Source of the DNA: an uncultured Actinomycetes bacterium | Lineage (GTDB): Bacteria; Actinomycetota; Actinomycetes; Nanopelagicales; Nanopelagicaceae | DNA length: 18,492 nucleotides | Reading direction: 5' to 3' | NCBI GenBank assembly: GCA_903892335.1 | Contig: CAITID010000224.1 | Coordinates: 1-18,492 of the forward strand | Part shown: in pieces, positions 8,436 to 15,453 of the stretch | How the letters are laid out: the number at the start of each line of letters is the position of its first letter | Position numbering within the stretch: the stretch's first letter is position 1 | Notes under the pieces: model-generated | Databases searched by the model: none | The model's input: only the letters and a program-made list of their open reading frames with translations | What the model was told of the DNA's origin: nothing | Translations under genes and position numbers: made by a program

Positions 8436-9488
8436 ATGGATCTAGGTAAGTACACCGACCTGCCAAGTGCGTTGGGGTTTGCACCCGATAAAAATGCGAA
8501 GATAAGTATGTCGCAGTTATTTGAGGTCTTTGGCAAGCTGCCTAAGTTTCCAACTGATTTTAAGTTAGAGCGCGGTAAGTCATGGGTGCATGATGGGGTT
8601 CGAATAACTGAGTTAAGTTGGAGTACCGGATACGGCCCAAGAACACAAAGTTATTTGTTGGTGCCAGAGGATGCTGTTGGGCCACTGCCTGGAGTTTTGT
8701 TTTTGCATAGCCATGATGATGTTAAAGGTTATGGCAAAGAGAAGTTAGTTGAAGGTGGCGCAGTTATGCCAGCTGAGTATGACTGGCTGCGCAAGAATCA
8801 TTATGGGGATAGAGCGCCAGCTAACTTATTAGCAAAGCGTGGTTATGCAGTTTTAACCTTTGATTGTTTTATGTGGGGCTCTCGCAGTTTTTCAATGGAT
8901 GAGATGCCAGAGCGATTAATCGAGATCTTAGGTGTGAGTGAGTATGAACGTCTTGCGGTAATGCATGAATCAATGGCGCTTAGTAAGTACTTAAGTTTAT
9001 TTGGTACTACCTTGGCAGGTTTACTTAACTTTGATGATCGGGTGGCATTTGCAGTTGCAAAGACATTGCCAGAGATTGGTTCCAAGATTGCAGTGATGGG
9101 TTTATCAGGTGGGGGATGTCGAACTATTTATATGCATGCAACAGTGGATGAGATTGCGGCTAGTGTTCCGGTGGGAGCTATGGCTACATATGAATCAATG
9201 ATTGATAAACATGTTGCTGGCCACTCTTGGATGTTTTGGCCACAGGATTTAGCAAAGTATGGGGATTGGCCAGCGGTAGCAATGATGGGCGCACCTAAGC
9301 CGCTATATGTGCAGTACTGCGGAAAAGATCAGTTATTTACTAAGCAAGGTATGCAAGATGCGGATGCATACTTTGTAAAGAATTATCCAGCGGGTAAGTA
9401 CAAGGGAAGTACCTATCCAGTGCTGCACTCCTTTACAGCGCAGATGCAAGATGATGCCTTTGATTGGCTGGATGAAAATGTTAAGTGA
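8436..9488 (+). CDS. Alpha/beta hydrolase (dienelactone hydrolase/esterase-like)
   Basis: A 350-residue cytoplasmic hydrolase with no signal peptide. The catalytic triad can be placed: nucleophile Ser224 in the elbow GLSGGG, Asp298 in CGKDQLF, and His331 in VLHSF, with the oxyanion-region strand GVLFLHSHDD before them. It resembles the large dienelactone hydrolase/acetyl-esterase-like group often seen in sugar gene clusters. The ATG at 8436 has a GGAG five bases upstream; the frame is open back to 8298, but that part overlaps the integrase scar and has no family content. It overlaps uxaC by 11 bases and so belongs to the hexuronate operon. A role in opening a uronate ester or lactone before isomerisation is inference; the exact substrate is not readable from sequence. 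Confidence 0.75.
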   Translation: MDLGKYTDLPSALGFAPDKNAKISMSQLFEVFGKLPKFPTDFKLERGKSWVHDGVRITELSWSTGYGPRTQSYLLVPEDAVGPLPGVLFLHSHDDVKGYGKEKLVEGGAVMPAEYDWLRKNHYGDRAPANLLAKRGYAVLTFDCFMWGSRSFSMDEMPERLIEILGVSEYERLAVMHESMALSKYLSLFGTTLAGLLNFDDRVAFAVAKTLPEIGSKIAVMGLSGGGCRTIYMHATVDEIAASVPVGAMATYESMIDKHVAGHSWMFWPQDLAKYGDWPAVAMMGAPKPLYVQYCGKDQLFTKQGMQDADAYFVKNYPAGKYKGSTYPVLHSFTAQMQDDAFDWLDENVK

Positions 9489-10875
9489 TCGGTATTTAAC
9501 AGAAGATGCAAGTGCATTGGGTTTGGCGCGTGAGTTATATGAGGTGATGAAGGATTATCCAATCCTGTCACCACATGGACATATTGATCCAAAGGTAATC
9601 CTTGAAAATAAAGCTTTTGCTAATCCAGTTGAGTTATTAGTAACTCCAGATCACTACATCACCCGGATGCTATATAGCCAAGGTGTTTCATATGAGAGCT
9701 TAGGGATACCAAAAAAAGATGGATCCAGTAGCGCAGTTGATCCAAAGGTAGTTTGGCGAATACTGGCATCACATTGGCATCTATTTAGGTCAACACCATC
9801 TCGCATCTGGGTGCAGGAGATCTTGTATACATTATTTGATATTGATGAGGTATTAAGTGAAGAAAATGCCGATAAGTTATATGAGGTAATAGATAGTAAG
9901 TTAAAGAGCCCAGAGTTCTTGCCACAGGCCTTATTCAATCGATTTAAGATCGAGGTATTAGCAACAACGGACGCCACAGCTGATGATTTAAAGACACATA
10001 AGGCAATTAGTGGCTTGGGACTTAAGGGACGGGTAATACCAACTTTCAGGCCAGATGATGTTTCAGATCCACTGCGCCCTGATTTCTTATCCTCTATTGA
10101 AAAGCTAAGTGCGGTAAGTGGTGTGGCAATTACATCCTTTGCATCATTACTTGAGGCACTGCGCAAACAACGGGTGATATTTAAAGCAACGGGAGCCACC
10201 GCAACAGATCATGGCGTCTTTAGCGCACAGACATTGATAGCAACAGGTAGTGAAACAGAGGCTCTGTTTAAGCAGGTAATGCAGGGCAGTTCTGATCTTG
10301 CCGTAGTTGAAAAGTATCGCGCTGTAATGTTGATGGAACATGCGCGCATGAGCGCAGATGATGGCCTAGTAATGCAATTACATCCTGGCTCACTTAGAAA
10401 CTATGACAAAAAGATATTTGATACATACGGGCCAGATCGTGGCTTTGATATTCCAGTTGCTCTTACCTTTACCAAAGAGCTGCAGCCCTTACTAAATGAG
10501 GTTGGCAGCAGTAAAAACTTTAAGTTGGTTTTATATACCTTAGATGAGGCAACTTACTCCAGAGAGCTTGCACCAATTGCTGGGGCGTATCCATCTGTTC
10601 GATTAGGCCCGCCTTGGTGGTTTCTAGATTCTTTAAATGGCATGGCGCGATGGAGGGATGCGGTAACTGAGACTGCTGGTTACTACAACACAGTTGGCTT
10701 TATTGATGACACCAGAGCATTTTGTTCAGTGCCAGTAAGACATGATGTGGCAAGAAGATTTGATGCTGGGTACTTAGCAAAAGAGGTAATGCGCCATCGC
10801 ATCAGCAAATCAGAGGCACATGAATTAGCAGCCGAAGTTGCTTATAAGTTATCTAAGGATTTCTTTAATCTGTAA
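9478..10875 (+). CDS. uxaC: Glucuronate isomerase (uronate isomerase)
   Basis: Converts D-glucuronate to D-fructuronate, and D-galacturonate to D-tagaturonate, the first step of hexuronate catabolism. The 465-residue protein has normal UxaC length. The amidohydrolase-fold metal motif HGH is at 33-35 (SPHGHIDP), an Asp244-His245 pair lies in GATATDHG, and the family block VMQLHPGSLRN is around His302. The C-terminal third has the expected VRLGPPWWF and RHDVARR segments. I start at ATG 9478 (MLSDRYL), inside the hydrolase stop region; ATGs at 9451, 9454 and 9472 are in frame but add nothing family-like. Its TAA overlaps the ATG of the reductase (TAATG at 10873-10877), so hydrolase, isomerase and reductase are tightly coupled. 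Confidence 0.88.
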   Translation: MLSDRYLTEDASALGLARELYEVMKDYPILSPHGHIDPKVILENKAFANPVELLVTPDHYITRMLYSQGVSYESLGIPKKDGSSSAVDPKVVWRILASHWHLFRSTPSRIWVQEILYTLFDIDEVLSEENADKLYEVIDSKLKSPEFLPQALFNRFKIEVLATTDATADDLKTHKAISGLGLKGRVIPTFRPDDVSDPLRPDFLSSIEKLSAVSGVAITSFASLLEALRKQRVIFKATGATATDHGVFSAQTLIATGSETEALFKQVMQGSSDLAVVEKYRAVMLMEHARMSADDGLVMQLHPGSLRNYDKKIFDTYGPDRGFDIPVALTFTKELQPLLNEVGSSKNFKLVLYTLDEATYSRELAPIAGAYPSVRLGPPWWFLDSLNGMARWRDAVTETAGYYNTVGFIDDTRAFCSVPVRHDVARRFDAGYLAKEVMRHRISKSEAHELAAEVAYKLSKDFFNL

Positions 10876-12089
10876 TGGGTAATACAAAGGTAAACATCTT
10901 GCATATGGGCCTTGGCGCCTTTCACAAGGCGCACCAGGCGGTGTATGTGCAGCGGGCAATTAACAATGGCCAGAAGTTAGCAATTGCTGCTGTTTCACAG
11001 CGTGATCCAAAAGAGGCCGCATCCCTTGCCGATATGGGTTTTAAGTATCTTGTCAGGCAAAGTGATGGTGTTAGTAGCACAGATGAGGAAATCACATCAA
11101 TTGTTGCTACCTACTTTTATCCAAAGGATTATTTAGCACTGGCGCAGATAGTTGCGGATGAGGATTTTCTTGCAATCACGATAACTGCAACTGAAAAAGC
11201 GTATGTATACAGTGATGATCTGCAGGCAACATTGCCAGGACGCCTGGCCTACTTATTGCATGCGCGCTATCTAAAGACAAAGAAGGGCATCAGTGTTATC
11301 TCCTGCGATAACTTGTCAGGCAATGGCGCAATCACAAAAGCATTGGTGTTAAAGAGTGCTGGGTTAATTGGGGATGCAATCTTTACTAACTGGATTGATA
11401 AAGAGGTTACCTTTCCAAACACGATGGTGGACCGGATTGTGCCGGCCCCAAAGCAGGCCGGCGTATTAGTTACCGAGCCTTTTATGCAATGGGTAATTGA
11501 GAAGGATCGGATTGAGAAGCATTTAGGTGGCATTGGCATCCAATTTGTTGATGATGTGGCTGGCTATGAGTTAATGAAGCTGCGCCTATTTAATGCAGTT
11601 CACTCTGCCCTTGCCTATACCGGTGAGCTTGCTGGAATTGAGTATGTTGCCCAAGTAATTAAAGATCCAAAGCATGAGCAGTTGGTTAAAAACATCCAGG
11701 AGCAAGCAGCAAGTAGTTTTGAAGTACCAGCGGGTGAGAGTGCGGATGCTTATAGCGCAGCGATTAGAAAACGAATTGCTAACCCATCCCTTGGCCATCG
11801 AAGTGAGCAGATTGCAATGGATGGCTCACAAAAGCTGCCACATCGCCTCTTTACAACAATTAATGTCTTAATTGAGAAGAATCTGCCAACTAACTATTTA
11901 TCTTTAGTGCTGGCGATCTGGGTGGATTACTTAGGTAAGAGTGATCGAGTAAATGATCCGCTAAAGGAAAAGCTAATTCCACTGGCTAAAGCAAAAGATG
12001 TGGCTGGGCTGTTTTCCTTGCCAGAGTTTGCAGTTAAGTTAAATCCAAAAGCATTTAGTGAGATTCAAGAGGCGCTACGTAATTTATAG
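10875..12089 (+). CDS. uxuB: Mannitol-dehydrogenase-family hexuronate reductase, UxuB-like
   Basis: NAD-dependent reductase of the long-chain polyol dehydrogenase family, 404 residues. The N-terminal Rossmann start is ILHMGLGAFHKAHQAVY, close to the GxGxFHRAHQ form of fructuronate reductase (UxuB, D-fructuronate to D-mannonate) rather than the FxEGNFLRAF form of tagaturonate reductase (UxaB). The catalytic K-x4-N-xx-H signature is present as Lys235, Asn240, His243 in KLRLFNAVHSALAYTG. The start ATG overlaps the uxaC stop by one base. The 3' end overlaps the convergent dehydratase paralogue by six bases (12084-12089) with no visible terminator hairpin between them. The family assignment is firm; the choice between fructuronate and another ketouronate is moderate, since the neighbouring dehydratases are of the UxaA type. 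Confidence 0.75.
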   Translation: MGNTKVNILHMGLGAFHKAHQAVYVQRAINNGQKLAIAAVSQRDPKEAASLADMGFKYLVRQSDGVSSTDEEITSIVATYFYPKDYLALAQIVADEDFLAITITATEKAYVYSDDLQATLPGRLAYLLHARYLKTKKGISVISCDNLSGNGAITKALVLKSAGLIGDAIFTNWIDKEVTFPNTMVDRIVPAPKQAGVLVTEPFMQWVIEKDRIEKHLGGIGIQFVDDVAGYELMKLRLFNAVHSALAYTGELAGIEYVAQVIKDPKHEQLVKNIQEQAASSFEVPAGESADAYSAAIRKRIANPSLGHRSEQIAMDGSQKLPHRLFTTINVLIEKNLPTNYLSLVLAIWVDYLGKSDRVNDPLKEKLIPLAKAKDVAGLFSLPEFAVKLNPKAFSEIQEALRNL

Positions 12090-13235
12090 GCTTGATCCAT
12101 ACAAACGAGAGAGATTGAACTCGCGGTGGCCACCAATTTCAGCTTTAGTTAATTGACCATTTGCTACCTTAATTATTAACTCATAAATCTGCTCACCGTT
12201 TTCTTCCAGTGATTGTGTGCCATCTGCGATGGTGCCAGAGTTCATATCAATTAAATCCGGAAGGGCAGTTGCCATTTCGGTGTTGGTGGCTACTTTGATA
12301 GTTGGCATGACGGCGGAGCCAGTGGGTGTGCCGCGGCCGGTGGTAAAGACGGTGATGTTCACACCAGCGGATGCGAATGCAGTTAACTGTTCAATGTCAT
12401 GGCCAGGTGTGTCCATAAAGTAAAGACCTGCTTTACCTGGTTGATCTGCGTAATCAAGTACGCCAGTAAATTGCGCGTTTCCTGCCTTCTTCGCTGCGCC
12501 AAGTGATTTTTCTTCCAATGTAGAAAGACCGCCTTCAATATTTCCTCGAGATGGTTGGGCTCCTCGAATATCTATTCCTTCATAGGTAATTGATTTCTCA
12601 TAACGAGTGACGACATCAATTATTTGCCTGCCAACTTCTGGTGTAATTGCACGTTTTGCAAGTAGATGTTCTGCGCCAAGGATCTCCATTGTTTCAGCAA
12701 GAATTGATGTGGCGCCTTGGGCAACTAACTTATCGCTAGCAACACCTAACGCTGGGTTTGCAGTTATGCCGCTATAGGCATCAGAGCCGCCGCACTCAAG
12801 TCCTAAGACAATTGCAGAAATTGGTGCGGGTATGCGCACTTCTGCCTTTGCCAGTTCTAATTGCTTAAGTGCAACCTTGCAAGCGCTATCCCTTAGTTGA
12901 TTTAAAGATTTCTCATCACTAAGTGAGATTTCTATAATGTTAGTAGCACCCTTTGCTTTTGCCATGGCAAGTAACTGATCCTCAATTGGTGTGCCAAGAC
13001 GCAGTGCAATAGTTAAAAATAGATTTGGATTAGCTGGCACACCACTTAATGTGTGCAGGATGCGATCTTGATCTTTCTCAGGAAGCTGGGCCCAATCATG
13101 TGAGACCGCAACTGAGCCAGGTGCGCTTGCCTCAACCTCGCGGGCAATAGCTGAGAGCATTTGATGTAGTGGCAGGATCAAAACATGGTTTCGAAAGCCC
13201 CACTTGCCAGTGGCGCGCTGATAGCCAGTAAGCAT
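12084..13235 (-). CDS. UxaA-family dehydratase large domain, paralogue B (second-half motifs kept)
   Basis: A 383-residue GD_AH_C (altronate/galactarate dehydratase large domain) protein. It keeps the family's second-half blocks almost perfectly: LECGGSDAYSGITANPALG (146-164), ETMEILGAEHLLAKRA (181-196), FMDTPGHD (273-280), and TTGRGTPTGSAVMPTIK (298-314). The first-half motifs are gone: where UxaA has VNCSAT, H..GCG and GLGCETNQ, this protein has LPLHQML (22-27), SHDWAQLP (45-52) and LRLGTP (79-83). The start is the ATG at 13235, 13 bases after the upstream stop; a GTG at 13295 would overlap the previous gene by 47 bases. It is last in a three-gene minus-strand operon with its complementary paralogue and the SAF protein. 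Expected reaction is dehydration of a hexonate to 2-keto-3-deoxygluconate, but probably only with its partners. Confidence 0.8.
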   Translation of the reverse strand: MLTGYQRATGKWGFRNHVLILPLHQMLSAIAREVEASAPGSVAVSHDWAQLPEKDQDRILHTLSGVPANPNLFLTIALRLGTPIEDQLLAMAKAKGATNIIEISLSDEKSLNQLRDSACKVALKQLELAKAEVRIPAPISAIVLGLECGGSDAYSGITANPALGVASDKLVAQGATSILAETMEILGAEHLLAKRAITPEVGRQIIDVVTRYEKSITYEGIDIRGAQPSRGNIEGGLSTLEEKSLGAAKKAGNAQFTGVLDYADQPGKAGLYFMDTPGHDIEQLTAFASAGVNITVFTTGRGTPTGSAVMPTIKVATNTEMATALPDLIDMNSGTIADGTQSLEENGEQIYELIIKVANGQLTKAEIGGHREFNLSRLYGSSL

Positions 13236-13248
13236 TATTGGTTTCTCA

Positions 13249-14046
13249 CTAGGTGCTTCTGACCAAACGTGGTGCGATGATCTCACCAATGCCACTTAAT
13301 TCACTCTTGGTTTTTTGCCCATTTGCGACCTGATTAATTAACTCAATTAAATTATTTATTTCATAATCACTTGGCAGATCAAACTCATTGATCAGGGCGG
13401 TATGAAGTGGGCTACTGGAAGCAATGTTGATTATGGGAATAAGTGGCAGACCAGTTGGTGGTTGGTTTGGATCTGGGAAGGAGATGATCAGGTGGGCTTT
13501 GGCGCGCATTAAGTTAGCTAGATTTGTAGTGGAGTTATCACTAGCGACTTCAACTGCAAAGTCAGCATCAGTTAATGCTTTTATAAGATGTTTGGTATCA
13601 ATTGGGTTGGGGATATCTAGGCCAACTAGTAATTTATCTAATGCAGCTTTATTTGATGGATTCTCACTGCGCAGTTTTCTCGCCAGTTCAGCACCCTTTT
13701 CAAAGGTGGCACCAGCCCCGCCGCTGTCTTGAATTACCAGTAGATCAGATTGCTTTTGATTAATCTTTGGCAAAAGCTCAGGGCCTTGGGTTGTCTCACA
13801 GCCGAGGGAGACCACCAAGGTTGATTGCACATTTGGGTGGTTGGCAAGTGCCACAAAGAAATTGTCGATGCCAGAGACATCCTGGCCAATAATCCCGCAG
13901 CCATTTTGATGAGCAAAGGTAATGGCGCCAACTTCGGAAGCGATCTTGCGGCTGATGTGGGTGGAGCAAACAACTGAAGGCAGGATTAATTGATGATCGC
14001 GAATACCAACACCGCGGGGCGGGTGATTAAAGCCGGTAATGCTCAT
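13249..14046 (-). CDS. UxaA-family dehydratase large domain, paralogue A (first-half motifs kept, middle deleted)
   Basis: A 265-residue relative of the same large dehydratase domain, about 120 residues shorter than its neighbour. It keeps the first-half signatures: GVGIRDHQLILPSVVCST with Cys27, HQNGCG (His46, Cys50), SLGCETTQ (Cys83, Glu84, Gln87) and IQDSGG (105-110). Where the family has GLQCGGSDGYSG it reads VGLDIPNP, and the central block is missing. The end is still alignable: PPTGLPLIPIINIASSSPLH mirrors the TPTGSAVMPTIKVATNTEM of paralogue B, and VANGQKTKSEL mirrors VANGQLTKAEI. It is therefore an internally deleted paralogue, not a truncated one. Its ATG overlaps the SAF gene stop by one base (TAATG). 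Likely a subunit of a heteromeric dehydratase with the two neighbouring genes. Confidence 0.75.
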   Translation of the reverse strand: MSITGFNHPPRGVGIRDHQLILPSVVCSTHISRKIASEVGAITFAHQNGCGIIGQDVSGIDNFFVALANHPNVQSTLVVSLGCETTQGPELLPKINQKQSDLLVIQDSGGAGATFEKGAELARKLRSENPSNKAALDKLLVGLDIPNPIDTKHLIKALTDADFAVEVASDNSTTNLANLMRAKAHLIISFPDPNQPPTGLPLIPIINIASSSPLHTALINEFDLPSDYEINNLIELINQVANGQKTKSELSGIGEIIAPRLVRST

Positions 14047-14342
14047 TACTGATTACTTTCAGTTGATACACGATCGCCTAAGACATTGTGGGTGTGGACA
14101 TGTTCACCGATTTGAATATCGGTTGTGGCATGGCCCATGCGCTCGCCATATTTAATAACGCCATTATTTTTTGCGATTGATTTGGTGGCAATTTTGTGGC
14201 CGCGGGGAATGGGATTTAAAACTTTAATGGTGTAACCATCTTGATTAATTACATCCCCTGGTGTGAAATCCTTCAGGCAGACTGCAATGTTATCGGCGGG
14301 GTTTAGGAACAAAACAGTACGCTGATTTAGCACCTGGGACAT
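14046..14342 (-). CDS. UxaA-family SAF-domain protein (small dehydratase subunit)
   Basis: A 98-residue SAF-domain protein equal to the N-terminal domain of altronate dehydratase. The family blocks are PRGHKIATKSI (46-56), VIKYGERMGHATTDI (62-76) and GEHVHTHNV (79-87), which includes the histidine/asparagine cluster His81-His83-His85-Asn86. In E. coli UxaA this domain is fused to the large domain; here, as in the SuyA/SuyB-type and other split members, it is a separate gene. It is first in the minus-strand operon, one-base overlap with paralogue A. No ribosome binding site is visible before the ATG, so it may be leaderless; I did not find a convincing promoter in the 95 bases upstream. Confidence 0.8.
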   Translation of the reverse strand: MSQVLNQRTVLFLNPADNIAVCLKDFTPGDVINQDGYTIKVLNPIPRGHKIATKSIAKNNGVIKYGERMGHATTDIQIGEHVHTHNVLGDRVSTESNQ

Positions 14343-14437
14343 ATGAGAAAGATACCCAACTTATCAAATTAGCACTGAGCCTACGGGGAAATACCTATAC
14401 GCGGTTGTGGAAGGTAGCGGAGTAAAGAGTTAGGCAA

Positions 14438-14629
14438 TCAAAGAGGCTTGGCATCATTTTCTTCCCGGTCATAGATTTCTCGCAATTTAATTGCAAGCTC
14501 TTGCCCCAGTTTGTATGCACGGTCTTCAGTTAAGCGCTCGCCATCTAAAATCACGATCTCTTCATCCAAGTTGATCTCATAGATCTCATCGCCTGGTTTT
14601 AAATAATCTTCACCATAGATCTTCTTCAT
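14438..14629 (-). CDS. Putative antitoxin of a TA-like pair
   Basis: A small acidic protein of 63 residues (MKKIYGEDYLKPGDEIYEI...), with a helical C-terminal half (LTEDRAYKLGQELAIKLREI). It begins inside the preceding toxin-like gene, overlapping it by 20 bases, an arrangement typical of toxin-antitoxin pairs in which the toxin gene comes first (as in BrnTA). It has a strong ribosome binding site: AGGAGG on the minus strand at about 14639-14645, about ten bases from the ATG, much better than anything before the toxin. That would favour surplus antitoxin. I know of no named family for it; the assignment rests on size, charge, overlap and partner. Confidence 0.5.
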   Translation of the reverse strand: MKKIYGEDYLKPGDEIYEINLDEEIVILDGERLTEDRAYKLGQELAIKLREIYDREENDAKPL

Positions 14630-14873
14630 CTAATTTACCCCTCCTTTCCTTGTAAATTCTAGGCATTGCATGAAAAACTTCCCAGTGACTTTCATGATGA
14701 ATCGCAATTATTTCTAGCTTTTCACCCTTCGAATCTTCCGCAATCCAACCTATTTTCTCTCTTCTTTCCTTCGTGATATCCAAGATTCTTCCTGGATAGT
14801 TTTCAATGATGAAAATTGCACTTTTCCGTGAAACTCCGTGCCGAAAGGCTGTTTTAGTAAATATATAGATCAC
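14610..14873 (-). CDS. Putative toxin (BrnT-like / RHGVS...HAMP small protein)
   Basis: An 87-residue protein whose pattern RHGVSRKSAIFII ... GEKLEIIAIHHES ... VFHAMPRIYKERR recalls small actinobacterial toxin-like proteins with an RHGVS motif near the N-terminus and a HAMPxR motif near the C-terminus, distantly like BrnT (KHGVSFEEA...). Such proteins are thought to have a compact RelE/BrnT-type RNase fold; that fold is inferred here. The GTG at 14873 is preferred because it overlaps (GTGA) the stop of a decayed upstream gene and lies in a dyad; a TTG at 14876 is an alternative. The putative antitoxin overlaps its end by 20 bases. Other possibility: a DUF4258-like protein with no toxic role. 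Confidence 0.5.
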   Translation of the reverse strand: MIYIFTKTAFRHGVSRKSAIFIIENYPGRILDITKERREKIGWIAEDSKGEKLEIIAIHHESHWEVFHAMPRIYKERRGKLDEEDLW

Positions 14874-15114
14874 CAATCAAGATTGGCTTTTTCACATACC
14901 TTCTTTCTTGCTTCAAAATATTTCTGTGGAGTTAGGAATCTTGTGGACAATTACAAGAATCAATTATCAAAATATCACCATCTTTACTGGATATTACAAC
15001 TGCATGAGAACTTCCTTTCATAAGCAAGTAGGTTAATGATTTTTCCGATTACACGGAGTGATTATTTCCGCCACTTGCTAAAACATTACCTGCACCCATT
15101 CTCTTGCCAGAGTG
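14870..15114 (-). pseudogene. Decayed gene upstream of the TA-like pair
   Basis: Minus-strand translation gives coding-like but broken sequence. From about 15099 it reads MGAGNVLASGGNNHSV, then an in-frame TAA (15049-15051). The same frame continues SEKSLTYLLMKGSSHAVVIS and KDGDILIIDSCNCPQD, then stops. The neighbouring frame carries on with FLTPQKYFEARKKVCEKAN and ends at TGA 14870-14872. Restoring one T in GATTCC (to GATTTCC) joins the last two pieces as ...CPQDFLTPQ.... The final TGA overlaps the GTG of the toxin-like gene, so it was once part of that operon. I do not recognise the family. This covers nearly all of the gap between the TA-like pair and the Phd gene. Confidence 0.45.
14873..14886. 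promoter_or_regulatory. Dyad at the toxin-like gene start
   Basis: CCAATC-AA-GATTGG is a perfect six-base inverted repeat with a two-base centre, overlapping the toxin-like start codon. Type II TA modules are commonly autoregulated at such sites. It also falls inside the end of the decayed upstream gene, so it could be chance coding sequence. Confidence 0.35.
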
Positions 15115-15151
15115 TTAATCTTTGGTTCTTGTTAATGGAGAGGTGAAAATA

Positions 15152-15418
15152 ATGGCAATCACAGCAGCAAAGGCACGGGCGGATCTCTTTACATTAATTG
15201 CCCAAGTCAATAACAAGGCTAAAGCCATTCACATAAAATCAAAGCAGGAAAATGCAGTGTTGCTAGCTGAATCCGAATGGAGGGCGATAGTAGAGACCCT
15301 TTATGTATTGGGTAATCCCGTTAATTCAAAGGTCTTGCTTGATTCAATTGAGGATGGAAAAAAGAACAAAGGCACGGTTTACGACTTTGATCAGTTAGAT
15401 GATTTATTTGGCAATTGA
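15152..15418 (+). CDS. Phd/YefM-family antitoxin, orphan
   Basis: An 88-residue protein with the Phd/YefM opening: MAITAAKARADLFTLIAQVN, then AIHIKSKQENAVLLAESEWRAIVETLYVL, as in antitoxins whose N-terminus binds the operator DNA and whose C-terminus covers the toxin. The ATG at 15152 has an AGGTG about seven bases upstream; an in-frame GTG-type extension from 15122 is unlikely. Normally a Txe/YoeB, PIN or Doc toxin gene follows, but here the next gene is lexA on the other strand only 35 bases on. No toxin partner is visible, so it is an orphan antitoxin or the remains of a module. It could still repress other loci or act as an anti-addiction factor. Confidence 0.75.
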   Translation: MAITAAKARADLFTLIAQVNNKAKAIHIKSKQENAVLLAESEWRAIVETLYVLGNPVNSKVLLDSIEDGKKNKGTVYDFDQLDDLFGN

Positions 15419-15453
15419 AAATACGCCAGCTTAGGTATCACTACTAAAGATAA

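Noticed and set aside
12084..12089. Bidirectional terminator between the convergent uxuB-like and dehydratase genes
   Set aside because: The genes overlap by six bases and no GC-rich hairpin with a T-run is visible on either side.
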